Source: Phocicoccus pinnipedialis (GTDB lineage Bacteria; Bacillota; Bacilli; Staphylococcales; Salinicoccaceae). From it: a stretch of 64,000 bases of DNA. The notes under the pieces are model-generated. The model made no database searches, had not been told where the DNA came from, and saw only the letters and a list, made by a program, of their open reading frames with translations. The position numbers and the translations under genes are program-made. The stretch is taken from NCBI RefSeq assembly GCF_903994035.1, contig NZ_CAJEWB010000010.1, positions 124,001 to 188,000 of the forward strand, in the 5' to 3' direction. Below are positions 38,171 through 46,556 of the stretch, piece after piece (the first letter of the stretch is position 1; every line of letters begins with the position of its first letter).

Positions 38171-39148
38171 TTATTTAAATAGACCTACAATTGCATCAAC
38201 AAGTTTTTGAAAGAATGATTTAATCGAGTTCCAAATGCCTTCTCCTTCTTCAGAAGTTGCATAGTCTTTAATATCTTTACCAAGTTCTTTGGCTTTTTCT
38301 TTAGCGTCTTTATAAGCATCGCTTGAAGTGATATCGCCTATGAATGATTTACCACTGTCTATAATCTTCTGTGCAGTTTCTCCATTAAATACGCCAGAGT
38401 CCTTGATGTTTAAGATTAATACAATGATTCTTTCTCTTTGATCTTCAGTAACAACATCTTGTAGTCCGTTTTCTGCTAGCTTTTCATCAACGATTCTGCG
38501 TACATCATCTTCAGTGATATCTGTACCTTCGTTGATGATGTTGATTACCGTAATCTTAATTTCTGTGATTGCTTTGTTTAACTGCTCTTGTGAGTAGCCT
38601 TCTTTATTTTCGTTCTCTTCAGTAATATCCGTGATGGTGTTTAGTTCATCTTGTGCGTTTTGTGTTCTATCTTCAGGAATTGGTTGTCCTTGAACTTCAT
38701 ATGCTTTATAGATTCCAGTCAATGCAGATTCACCAGTTACGTCATGTGGTGCTGCGATTGTCACGTCTGCATCTGTGATCCCTGCAGTTAGAAGTGCGTT
38801 TTGGTAAGTCTCTTTAGATATTTGTGTGATTCTACCTTGTGATTCATTGATATCAATGTTGAGGCCACCACTTGTTTTTTCGATAATTCTAATACTTGAG
38901 AATAGGATGCTATCATCGTATCTCATGCCGATGTATCTCTCTGTATCATTTCCATATACATAATCTGTTTTGTCTTTATCTGTAGCATTTAAAAGTTCGG
39001 ATACTGTGTTTCTCGTTTGGCCATCATACTCTAGTCCGGCACCGTAAATCGTTACAGCTTCGTCCCATACTTTCGCCGCTTCAGTCTTAGTATTCACAAA
39101 GAGTGATAGCGTAAATACTGCTGCAAGTACATATAATATTTTTTTCAT
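38171..39148 (-). CDS. Secreted DUF1002 protein (YpuA-like)
   Basis: A 325-aa exported protein of unknown function. The first 25 residues are a classical signal peptide (MKKILYVLAAVFTLSLFVNTK with cleavage likely after AEA). The body matches the DUF1002 family: a motif LLNATDKDKTDYVYGNDTE, and the ITDADVTIAAPHDVTGESALTGIYKAYE segment read in two parts. The C-terminus adds helices with a short amphipathic end (SFFQKLVDAIVGLFK) that could contact a membrane. Ribosome site AAAGGA. Divergent from the SOS polymerase. Family members occur in Firmicutes without a fixed role. Confidence 0.8.
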   Translation of the reverse strand: MKKILYVLAAVFTLSLFVNTKTEAAKVWDEAVTIYGAGLEYDGQTRNTVSELLNATDKDKTDYVYGNDTERYIGMRYDDSILFSSIRIIEKTSGGLNIDINESQGRITQISKETYQNALLTAGITDADVTIAAPHDVTGESALTGIYKAYEVQGQPIPEDRTQNAQDELNTITDITEENENKEGYSQEQLNKAITEIKITVINIINEGTDITEDDVRRIVDEKLAENGLQDVVTEDQRERIIVLILNIKDSGVFNGETAQKIIDSGKSFIGDITSSDAYKDAKEKAKELGKDIKDYATSEEGEGIWNSIKSFFQKLVDAIVGLFK

Positions 39149-39263
39149 AAGTGTTATTCCTTTCTCTCTTATGTGTCATTAGCTTACTACATATTTTTTT
39201 TGTTTACAAAAGAAAAGAGAATACTTAAATAGAAAACACAATGAATTTATGTTAATATTAATA

Positions 39264-39277
39264 CGAACAAATGTTCG
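39264..39277 (+). promoter_or_regulatory. LexA (SOS) box upstream of the Y-family polymerase
   Basis: CGAACAAATGTTCG is a perfect palindrome and fits the CGAACRNRYGTTYC consensus at 13 of 14 positions. It lies 4 bases before the ribosome site GGAGGG and 17 bases before the start. An SOS-induced UmuC homologue is known at the corresponding staphylococcal locus. Confidence 0.92.
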
Positions 39278-39293
39278 TATCGGAGGGATGAAT

Positions 39294-40556
39294 ATGTATA
39301 ATTATCATCTTTGTCCACAGCGTGATATTTTTTGTGTGGACCAAAAAAGTTTCTTTGCAAGTGTGTCTTGCATCTTGAATCACTGGGATCCAAAAACAAC
39401 ATTGCTTGCTGTAGTGGGGGACGTGGACTCTCCGGGCTCAGTTGTGCTTGCAGCAACTCCTGAGTTAAAAAAGCTTGGTATTAAGACCGGATCACGATTA
39501 TTTGAAATACCAAAGAGACCGGATATAAAAATTGTTAACCCAACTATGAAAACGTACCTTGATTACTCTAAACGAATAACAGAAATTGCGCTCAGATATA
39601 TTGCACCTGAGGATTTTCATCAGTATTCAATTGACGAGTTTTTCATGGATGTCACAGAGAGTTATCATCTTTACGCATCGACGCCATATGAACTTGCTGA
39701 AATCATCAAGATGGAAATTTATAGAGAGACGCAAATCGAGTGTACAGTTGGCTTAGGGGATAACATGCTTTTAAGTAAATTGTCCCTAGATATTGAAGCA
39801 AAGAAGATGCCAAAAGGTATCGCAGAGTGGCGTTATCATGATGTCCCTAAAAAGATGTGGCGCATTTCGCCACTGAGCAAATTTTGGGGCATTAATAAGA
39901 GAAGTGAGAAGAAATTAAATCAACGCGGTATATTTACGATTGGCGATCTTGCACATTATCCTGTAGAGTATTTGAAGCGAGACTTCGGTGTGATTGGTAT
40001 CGATTGGCACTTACATGCCAACGGGATTGACTTCAGCAAAATTCGCGACAGACACTACGTGCATAATCCTTCTATTGGTAAGAGTCAAATATTAATGAGA
40101 GATTATAGATTCGAAGAGATCTATGTAGTGATATTAGAACACGTGGATGAGGTAGTTCATCGTTTACGTATGATGAATAAGCTTGCGCGTACTGTTCAGT
40201 TCGCAATAGGTACTAAGGATGGGCATACGTATCGTAAGCAGTTTACGATAGATGGGGGCACACATAACGAAAACACAGTCATGGAAGGAATTTGGACACG
40301 TCTCGTAGAAATCGCAAACCCAGATGAACTATATAGAACAATCAGTGTAGGACTCACGAACTTTATCCCAGACACGATGCGACAATACGCTCTCTTTGAT
40401 AACTATGAACAAATGGAAAAAGAAGAATCATTGATGCGCACAATTGACCATTTGAAAGTGAAATATGGCATGCTTAGCGTGATGAGAGCACTGAGTATGA
40501 CAGAAGCTTCCACCCTTAAACTTCGCGAAGGATTGATTGCTGGTCATAAAAGATAA
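39294..40556 (+). CDS. Y-family DNA polymerase (UvrX/UmuC type)
   Basis: Translesion polymerase of 420 aa related to plasmid/phage UvrX and the staphylococcal UmuC homologue. The catalytic metal ligands are in FCVDQKSFFAS and YSIDEFFMDVT. The thumb helix-hairpin-helix lies at FWGINKRSEKKLNQRGIFTIGDL, and the little-finger domain follows. Start at ATG 39294, 6 bases after GGAGGG; earlier ATGs in the frame include one upstream of the SOS box and are rejected. Control by LexA is strongly suggested by the box at 39264. Confidence 0.92.
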   Translation: MYNYHLCPQRDIFCVDQKSFFASVSCILNHWDPKTTLLAVVGDVDSPGSVVLAATPELKKLGIKTGSRLFEIPKRPDIKIVNPTMKTYLDYSKRITEIALRYIAPEDFHQYSIDEFFMDVTESYHLYASTPYELAEIIKMEIYRETQIECTVGLGDNMLLSKLSLDIEAKKMPKGIAEWRYHDVPKKMWRISPLSKFWGINKRSEKKLNQRGIFTIGDLAHYPVEYLKRDFGVIGIDWHLHANGIDFSKIRDRHYVHNPSIGKSQILMRDYRFEEIYVVILEHVDEVVHRLRMMNKLARTVQFAIGTKDGHTYRKQFTIDGGTHNENTVMEGIWTRLVEIANPDELYRTISVGLTNFIPDTMRQYALFDNYEQMEKEESLMRTIDHLKVKYGMLSVMRALSMTEASTLKLREGLIAGHKR

Positions 40557-40678
40557 TTAGCTCAGACATGAAAGCTAAAGATAAAAATGGTATAATACAA
40601 TAATGGAATTGTATAATTGGGTAAATATTGCGTACCCATCAATAAGTAATCAGTGAAAAGAAAAGGATTGAGACCTGA

Positions 40679-41917
40679 ATGGAGTTTGTGCAACTAACTG
40701 AAGAAGAGTTTTACGACTATACACACAAGCATTTTAGTCATTTTACTCAAACACTTGAAAACTATAGATTAAAAGTGGATGAAGGAACTGAAACATATTT
40801 AGTCGGTGTGAAGGATAACGCGGAAGTTAAAGCAGCGTGCTTACTTACACTCGGACGTGTGATGCGTGTCTTTAAAGTCGCTTATACAAATCGTGGTCCA
40901 GTGATGGATTATAACGATCAAGCAGTCGTACAAGCATTCTTTAAAGGTTTAGAATACTTCCTTAAAGGAAAGAAAGTATTATACATTAGAATAGATCCTT
41001 ATGAAGTTTTAAACGTGAGAGACCATGATGGTAATATCATTGAAGAGACAGGCAACAAATCTCTAATCGACATGTTTGAAGATATGGGATATATTCATGA
41101 CGGCTATACAACAGGATTTAGCCCAGATACTCAGATTAGATGGCACTCAACGCTTGATTTAAAAGATAAAACAGAAGATGAACTCTTTAAATCATTTGAT
41201 AGCTTGAGAAAGAGAAACATTAAACGTGCTGACAAAGATGGAATCAAAGTAAAATATCTTGGTTTAGAAGACATTGGAATTTTCACAGACTTTATGGAAG
41301 ACACGAGTGAAATGAAAGAGTTCTTCGACCGCGGTGCGCCGTTCTATAAATCAAGAAAAGAATACTTTAAAGACAAAGTAATGATACCACTTGCGTATGT
41401 AGATCTTGAAGAATACGTAGAAGCAATTGAAAAAGATAAAAATAAGCTCGAACGTGAAATAGAAAAAGCAGAAAAGCAATTAGAGCGTGACAAAGAGAAT
41501 CAAAAAGCTAAGAACAAGATTGAAAACCTATCTGTTCAATTACAAAACATTAAAAAGAAATATGATGAAGGTAAAGCACTGAACAAACAATATGGTAAAG
41601 AATTATCTGTTGCAGCGAGCTACTATATCAATACGAATCATGAAGTTGCATATCTTGCAGGTGGAACAGCAAACGAATTTAGACACTTTGCTGGTAGCTA
41701 CGCAATCCAATGGGAAATGATCAAATACGCATTAGAACAAAACGTAGATATTTATAATTTCTACGGAATCAGTGGTAAGTTCACTGAAGACGCTGAAGAC
41801 TACGGCGTAATTCAATTTAAAAAGGGCTTTAATGCGACAGTAAATGAATATATCGGTGACTTTGTAAAACCAGTAAATAAAATCGCGTATAACGCATACC
41901 AATTACTAAAGAAATAG
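40679..41917 (+). CDS. femA: FemA-type peptidoglycan interpeptide bridge enzyme
   Basis: FemABX aminoacyl transferase that uses glycyl-tRNA to extend the interpeptide bridge on lipid II; S. aureus FemA adds Gly2 and Gly3. Clear FemA resemblance: HFTQTLENYRLK near the N-terminus, ACLLTLGRVMRVFKVAYTNRGP read in two parts, and FYGISGKFTEDAEDYGVIQFKKG at the C-terminus. Two GNAT-like domains flank an antiparallel coiled-coil arm (residues about 245-305, Glu/Lys rich). 412 aa. ATG follows AAAAGGATTGAG. First of three tandem Fem genes, with TATAAT near 40593. Confidence 0.92.
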   Translation: MEFVQLTEEEFYDYTHKHFSHFTQTLENYRLKVDEGTETYLVGVKDNAEVKAACLLTLGRVMRVFKVAYTNRGPVMDYNDQAVVQAFFKGLEYFLKGKKVLYIRIDPYEVLNVRDHDGNIIEETGNKSLIDMFEDMGYIHDGYTTGFSPDTQIRWHSTLDLKDKTEDELFKSFDSLRKRNIKRADKDGIKVKYLGLEDIGIFTDFMEDTSEMKEFFDRGAPFYKSRKEYFKDKVMIPLAYVDLEEYVEAIEKDKNKLEREIEKAEKQLERDKENQKAKNKIENLSVQLQNIKKKYDEGKALNKQYGKELSVAASYYINTNHEVAYLAGGTANEFRHFAGSYAIQWEMIKYALEQNVDIYNFYGISGKFTEDAEDYGVIQFKKGFNATVNEYIGDFVKPVNKIAYNAYQLLKK

Positions 41918-41932
41918 AGAGTGATGGAAACT

Positions 41933-43210
41933 ATGAAATTTACAGAATTAACAGATTCTGAATATGAACAATTTATAGAGACGAGTGGGGAAGAAAGTGC
42001 CTTCTTCCAAATGATTGGAAACAAGAAAAACCGAGAGCTACATGGCGAGTGGGAAGTTGAACTACTCGGCTTAAAAGAAAATGATGGTACAGTGAGAGCC
42101 GCGGGGTTATTTACAAAACAACCTACAGTTCTTGGTAAATACTTTTACTACAGCAATAGAGGTCCAGTATTAAACTACGATGATCTCGAGCTCGTACGTG
42201 CATACTTCAGTGGACTCACTGAGTATTTAAAAGAAAACAACTGTTCATACGTTAAAGTGGATCCAAACTGGATTTACAAAAAATATAACAAAGATGTAGA
42301 AGAATATACAGATTATGAACCAAGAAAAGAAGTAATCGATCTATTAGAATCTATGGGCTATGTACACCAAGGATTCACTAGAGGATATTCAAAAACTTCA
42401 CAAGCACGTTGGATGAGTGTGTTAGACGTGAGTCAGTTTAAAGATGAAAAAGACCTCGTTAGATCATTCGATAGCTTGCGTCGTAGAAATATTAAAAAAG
42501 CACAGAGATTTGGTGTTAAGGTACGTTTCTTAGAAATTGATGAAATGGATATTTTTGTTGATTTATTCTTAGAAACAGCTGAGAGACAAAATTTCTTTAT
42601 TACCGTAGATCCACATCAATACTTCAGAGACTTTAAAGAAACTTATGGTGATAAAGTTCTTGTGCCACTTGCATATGTTGAACTTGATCCATTTATTTCA
42701 TCTACAGAAAAAGAACTTAAAAAATTAACTAAACAACTTGAGCAGCAAGAAAGTAAAGAAAATCAAAATCAAAAGACAATGAACAGAATTGCAGAACTTA
42801 AGAGAAATATTCAAGGTACTGAAGATGATTTAAACCAGGCAAAAACATTTAGAGAAAAATATGGAAATGTTCTAAATCTAGGTGCTGGTGTGTACTTCGA
42901 AACACCATATGAACTTGTATATAACTCAGGTGCCTCATCTGAAGAGTTTAACATGTTTGTAGGTCCGTACTTAATGCACTTAGAGATGATGAAGTATGCG
43001 ATGGAACATGGTATTGCTCGTTATAACTTCTACGGTGTATCTGGTGATTTTACACCAGAAGGAGAAGACTACGGTGTATTCAGATTTAAGCGTGGATTTA
43101 ATGCTGAAATCGAAGAGCTTGTGGGAGACTTCGTAAAAGTTATCAACCCATTCGTACACAACGTATTTAAAGTGAAAGTTAAGGCAGAACAAAAGCTCGG
43201 AAGAAGATAA
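41933..43210 (+). CDS. femB: FemB-type peptidoglycan interpeptide bridge enzyme
   Basis: Second Fem enzyme; S. aureus FemB adds Gly4 and Gly5. The FemB-like hallmarks are KFTELTDSEYEQF, KYFYYSNRGPVLNYDDLELV, YVKVDPNWIYKKYNKDV and YNFYGVSGDFTPEGEDYGV. The coiled-coil arm is at residues about 255-310. The frame can start at ATG 41924 or ATG 41933; I prefer 41933, since MKFTELT is the family N-terminus, although both are close to the weak ribosome site. About 425 aa. Begins only a few bases after femA and is followed by a terminator-like hairpin. Confidence 0.92.
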   Translation: MKFTELTDSEYEQFIETSGEESAFFQMIGNKKNRELHGEWEVELLGLKENDGTVRAAGLFTKQPTVLGKYFYYSNRGPVLNYDDLELVRAYFSGLTEYLKENNCSYVKVDPNWIYKKYNKDVEEYTDYEPRKEVIDLLESMGYVHQGFTRGYSKTSQARWMSVLDVSQFKDEKDLVRSFDSLRRRNIKKAQRFGVKVRFLEIDEMDIFVDLFLETAERQNFFITVDPHQYFRDFKETYGDKVLVPLAYVELDPFISSTEKELKKLTKQLEQQESKENQNQKTMNRIAELKRNIQGTEDDLNQAKTFREKYGNVLNLGAGVYFETPYELVYNSGASSEEFNMFVGPYLMHLEMMKYAMEHGIARYNFYGVSGDFTPEGEDYGVFRFKRGFNAEIEELVGDFVKVINPFVHNVFKVKVKAEQKLGRR

Positions 43211-43219
43211 AAGAAGAAT

Positions 43220-43251
43220 GGATCTAACTCTGCCGGGTTAGGTCCTTTTTT
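43220..43251 (+). terminator. Terminator-like hairpin between femB and the third fem gene
   Basis: GGATCTAAC pairs with GTTAGGTCC (one G-T pair) across a short loop and is followed by TTTTTT. It precedes the ribosome site of the next gene by a few bases and probably lowers its expression relative to femAB. Confidence 0.75.
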
Positions 43252-43267
43252 CACAGGAGGTAAGAAT

Positions 43268-44515
43268 GTGTTAGTTAAACAGATAACAGAACAAGAATTT
43301 TATGATTATATGGAAAGCTATGAGGGACTCTATCATTTTATTCATGATGAAATTTATTATGATTATGTGAAAACAAAACTTGAAACATTTTTACTCGGGT
43401 TTTATAAAGACGAAAAGCTGTCTGGAGTTGCATTCCTAAGTGCATATCCGATGATGCGTAAGTATAGAGGTTTCTCGACGCATTTTGGTCCATTATTAAC
43501 AGACTTTAATAACGAAGATTATGCGTTTTTCTTAAGAGAAATTGATCAGTTCATTAGAAACAATAAAGGCCTAGAAGTAACGATTGCGCCGAACCAAATC
43601 TATCAAGTACGTGATAGAGACGGAAATGTCATTGAAGAAGACCCACGAAACAACAGAGAAATCATGGACGTCTTTGAAAGAGTAGGGTTTAAGCATCATG
43701 GATTTACGAAGCAACTTGTCTTCAGCGAGCACCTTAGATACCAATCAGTTGTGGATATCAGTGGTACTTTAAATGACGTGTATGACAGAATGGAAACAAA
43801 GATGCGCTCAAATATAAGACGTGCTTTAAAACACCCAATTAAGATTAGGCATCTATCACCAGATGAGTACGATGAGTTCTTATATATTTATAAAGATACA
43901 GAAGAACGACTTGGTTTTGACAAGGTTCCATCTGAACGTATACTAGACCAGCTTCGAATTCTAGACAAAAAGATCTATGTTGTACTAGCAGAACTTGATT
44001 TAGATGACTTAATTCAAACATTAAATGAAGAAAAGACAGAACTACAAGATGAAATAGATCGACTTGAAAAAGAACACGACCTCGAGAAAGCTTCACGTAA
44101 AGTTAGAAATGTATATAAAGATACAAAAACAAAAATTGATCAAGTCCAAGCTCAAATTGAAGATGCAGAGGCGCGCATTAAAAAATATGGCGAGGTCATT
44201 CCTTTATCAACTGCAATGTATTATTTCAATAACAACGAGATGGTGTATCTATATAGTGGTAGCTTAAGAGAACATAGCAAATATTTAGCAACAAACTTTG
44301 TGACAATTAAGATGATTGAAGATGCACAGAAAAAAGGGTTAAAACGATTCAATATGTACGGAATTACAGGTAACTTTGACGAAGACGCTGTAGATTACGG
44401 CGTGTTCCAATTCAAGCGTGGATTTGGTGCAGAAATTGAAGAATTACCAGGAACATTCAGTAAAATATATCACCCAATGATCTATAAGATTGGTAAAGCA
44501 TTAAAGAGAATTTAA
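43268..44515 (+). CDS. Third FemABX-family transferase (FmhA/FmhC-like)
   Basis: A 415-aa paralogue directly downstream of femB. The family architecture is kept: two GNAT-like domains, a coiled-coil arm at residues about 240-300 and the C-terminal FNMYGITGNFDEDAVDYGVFQFKRG. The N-terminal half differs from FemA, FemB and FemX (LYHFIHDEIYYDYVKTKLE; STHFGPLL in place of SNRGP). Start is GTG 43268 after AGGAGG; the overlapping ATG at 43266 is out of frame. It may add a different residue, such as serine, to the bridge, as Fmh-type proteins are thought to do, but that is inference. Confidence 0.85.
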   Translation: MLVKQITEQEFYDYMESYEGLYHFIHDEIYYDYVKTKLETFLLGFYKDEKLSGVAFLSAYPMMRKYRGFSTHFGPLLTDFNNEDYAFFLREIDQFIRNNKGLEVTIAPNQIYQVRDRDGNVIEEDPRNNREIMDVFERVGFKHHGFTKQLVFSEHLRYQSVVDISGTLNDVYDRMETKMRSNIRRALKHPIKIRHLSPDEYDEFLYIYKDTEERLGFDKVPSERILDQLRILDKKIYVVLAELDLDDLIQTLNEEKTELQDEIDRLEKEHDLEKASRKVRNVYKDTKTKIDQVQAQIEDAEARIKKYGEVIPLSTAMYYFNNNEMVYLYSGSLREHSKYLATNFVTIKMIEDAQKKGLKRFNMYGITGNFDEDAVDYGVFQFKRGFGAEIEELPGTFSKIYHPMIYKIGKALKRI

Positions 44516-44545
44516 ACACTCTAAAGTAATCAAATAATAAGAAGA

Positions 44546-44590
44546 AAACCACAAGACTTTTAATATCATATCTCTTGTGGTTTATTTTTT
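44546..44590 (+). terminator. Terminator after the fem cluster
   Basis: AAACCACAAGA (44546-44556), 16-base loop, TCTTGTGGTTT (44573-44583), then a T tract. Confidence 0.85.
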
Positions 44591-44639
44591 ACATAACTTG
44601 AGGTCTTATTCATTTAATAAACTTTTCATAGTATTAGTT

Positions 44640-44669
44640 TACATAACATATATTATAGGAAGTTATGTA
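44640..44669. repeat. Spaced inverted repeat downstream of rarD
   Basis: TACATAAC (44640-44647) and GTTATGTA (44662-44669) are perfect arms 14 bases apart, in the gap between the fem cluster terminator and the rarD stop. They have no T-tract to act as a terminator. Role unknown. Confidence 0.4.
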
Positions 44670-44690
44670 TATAGGAATGAGAGAGCTATG

Positions 44691-45596
44691 TTACACATTA
44701 GCTGCTCTCTTCTTCTTCGAATCTCTATATTTTGAAGTGCTATATAATATAACTCCAATCCATATAAATATGAACGTAATGACTTGTGCCTTCTCAAATG
44801 GTTCATTAAACACGTATACACCAAGTAAGAATTGTATTGTTGGATTGATATAGATTAAGAACCCCATCAATGATACGGGTATATATTTAGCGCCTTTAGA
44901 AAACAATATTAATGGTACGGCTGTAATGGCTCCTGCAAATAGCAACCAAAATGACGATGTGTTTATCCCAACGTCTGATTGGTCTGTAAAGAAAAGAAAA
45001 ACCGCATAAATGATTGCTATTGGTGTGATTATAATTGTCTCAAATGAAATACTGCTGGTAGCATCTATAATCAGATGCTTTTTAATAAGTCCATAGAATC
45101 CAAATGAAAATGCTAATAGTAATGCGATTATTGGTACCTCACCTATTCTAATAATCATATAAGCAATCCCTATAAATGACATTAGAATGGCTATCCATTC
45201 GATCTTATTAAACGTTTCTTTTTCAAATATTAATGCAAGCATAATGCTGACAAGTGGCATAATATAGTATCCAAGGCTCGATTGTAGTACATACCCGTTG
45301 TTTACACCCCATATGAATGTACCCCAATTAATCGTGATTAGAACACTACATGCAAGTACCATAAGAAGTCGCTTTGAGTCAGACTTAATATAATACCAAT
45401 CTCTTCTTAATGCAGTTCTATTCTTTAGAATAGGGACTAATACTGCCATAAAAATTAAAGAATAAATTATGCGATACGCGAGTATTTCAAATGCATCGAT
45501 GTCGTTGATAAGTGCCCAATATAGTGGAGAAACGCCCCACATGACGTAACATCCAAGTGCTAATAGTATTCCTTCTTTAGTCTTGTTTTCTTCCAT
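44691..45596 (-). CDS. rarD: RarD/EamA-family transporter
   Basis: Drug/metabolite superfamily permease of about 301 aa with ten predicted membrane helices. The N-terminal GCYVMWGVSPLYWALI and FEILAYRIIYSLIF match the RarD subgroup, and VLITINWGTFIWGVNNGYVLQ is its central motif, here split over two helices. Start: ATG 45596 after GGGTG is preferred; GTG 45605 is possible. Substrate is unproved; RarD was named for a chloramphenicol-sensitive phenotype. Followed by an imperfect GAGAGC hairpin at about 44681-44708. Confidence 0.87.
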   Translation of the reverse strand: MEENKTKEGILLALGCYVMWGVSPLYWALINDIDAFEILAYRIIYSLIFMAVLVPILKNRTALRRDWYYIKSDSKRLLMVLACSVLITINWGTFIWGVNNGYVLQSSLGYYIMPLVSIMLALIFEKETFNKIEWIAILMSFIGIAYMIIRIGEVPIIALLLAFSFGFYGLIKKHLIIDATSSISFETIIITPIAIIYAVFLFFTDQSDVGINTSSFWLLFAGAITAVPLILFSKGAKYIPVSLMGFLIYINPTIQFLLGVYVFNEPFEKAQVITFIFIWIGVILYSTSKYRDSKKKRAANV

Positions 45597-45661
45597 AATT
45601 AACACCCATACTTATTTGATAATTATTTCTAATCTTACACAAATATTCTGTAATAATTATC

Positions 45662-45838
45662 TCATGAATTCGTTTTAGAAATAATTAAAATTTGCGGTGT
45701 TTCTTGTTCTGTAAGTTTTACAACTTGTACAAACGTATTTCCTTTTTGTTCTTCTTTGTTAATTGCTTCAATGACCTGTTGTGTTAAAGAATTTTGTTTC
45801 ATATTTGGTTTAATATTAATCAGTGAATACTGTAACAT
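45662..45838 (-). CDS. 58-residue hypothetical protein
   Basis: A small frame on the minus strand with a good ribosome site (AAAGGATGATG, about 6 bases before ATG 45838). The peptide begins MLQYSLINIKPNMKQ and ends TPQILIISKTNS; it is mixed charged and hydrophobic with no signal peptide or helix of membrane length. The longer frame to 45880 would overlap the tag stop and lacks a ribosome site. It lies between tag and rarD, all on one strand. Family not recognised. Confidence 0.55.
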   Translation of the reverse strand: MLQYSLINIKPNMKQNSLTQQVIEAINKEEQKGNTFVQVVKLTEQETPQILIISKTNS

Positions 45839-45873
45839 GTTCATCATCCTTTCACACATAGTTATATCACAAT

Positions 45874-46434
45874 TTAACAACCACCTAACTTATTTTGCTC
45901 ATGCAAAATACGGTCATCGATTACCCCCACTGCTTGCAAGTAAGAATATATAATGACAGGGCCTACAAATTTAAAGCCACGCTTCTTTAAATCTTTGCTG
46001 ATTAACACAGACAGATCGTTTTGAACTGGAATATCTGTTTCGTAATCATAATTTGTAACTACTGGTTTGCGACCTACAAATGACCATAGATAATTAGAAA
46101 AACTTCCGAACTCTTCTTGTACAGTTTTGTATTGAGCAGCATTTTTAATTGCACAAGAAATTTTCAACTTATTTCTTATCATATCCTCAGTACTCAAAAT
46201 TCTCTCAATGTCTTCATCATCAAACTTTGCGATCTTTTCATAATCAAAATCTAAAAAAGCCTCTTTAAATGCTTCGCGCTTCTTTAGGATTGTTAGCCAG
46301 GATAGACCAGCTTGAAATCCTTCTAAAATAAGCATCTCAAATAAGTGTCTATCATCATTAGACGGCTTCCCCCACTCATTTTCGTAATATGCTTCAAGTA
46401 AAGGATGACTTTTTGCCCATGTTGGTTTTATCAT
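45874..46434 (-). CDS. tag: DNA-3-methyladenine glycosylase I (zinc-ligand-free variant)
   Basis: Tag-family base-excision glycosylase of 186 aa, nearly colinear with the 187-aa E. coli Tag. The core is well kept: ENEWG, LFEMLILEGFQAGLSW with the catalytic-site Glu38 and Trp46, LTILKKREAF, and LKKRGFKFVGPVIIYSYLQAVG. The four zinc ligands of E. coli Tag (Cys4, His17, His175, Cys179) read Pro4, Tyr17, Arg175 and Glu179 here. The fold may therefore be held without zinc. The start ATG has AGGTATCTATT upstream. Expected to remove 3-methyladenine from DNA; activity is inferred. Confidence 0.88.
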   Translation of the reverse strand: MIKPTWAKSHPLLEAYYENEWGKPSNDDRHLFEMLILEGFQAGLSWLTILKKREAFKEAFLDFDYEKIAKFDDEDIERILSTEDMIRNKLKISCAIKNAAQYKTVQEEFGSFSNYLWSFVGRKPVVTNYDYETDIPVQNDLSVLISKDLKKRGFKFVGPVIIYSYLQAVGVIDDRILHEQNKLGGC

Positions 46435-46556
46435 AATAGATACCTCCCACTTATATTATATAAGCTAACAGTACAGATTTGCTTTTTTTATATAAAGAAT
46501 TCAGAATATAGTGTATAATGACGATATACTTCGGAAACCGAAAGGGAGAGACAGAC

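Noticed and set aside
44665-44853. 62-aa plus-strand frame over the 3' end of rarD
   Set aside because: Antisense to the well-supported rarD, no ribosome site; its start lies in the spaced repeat.
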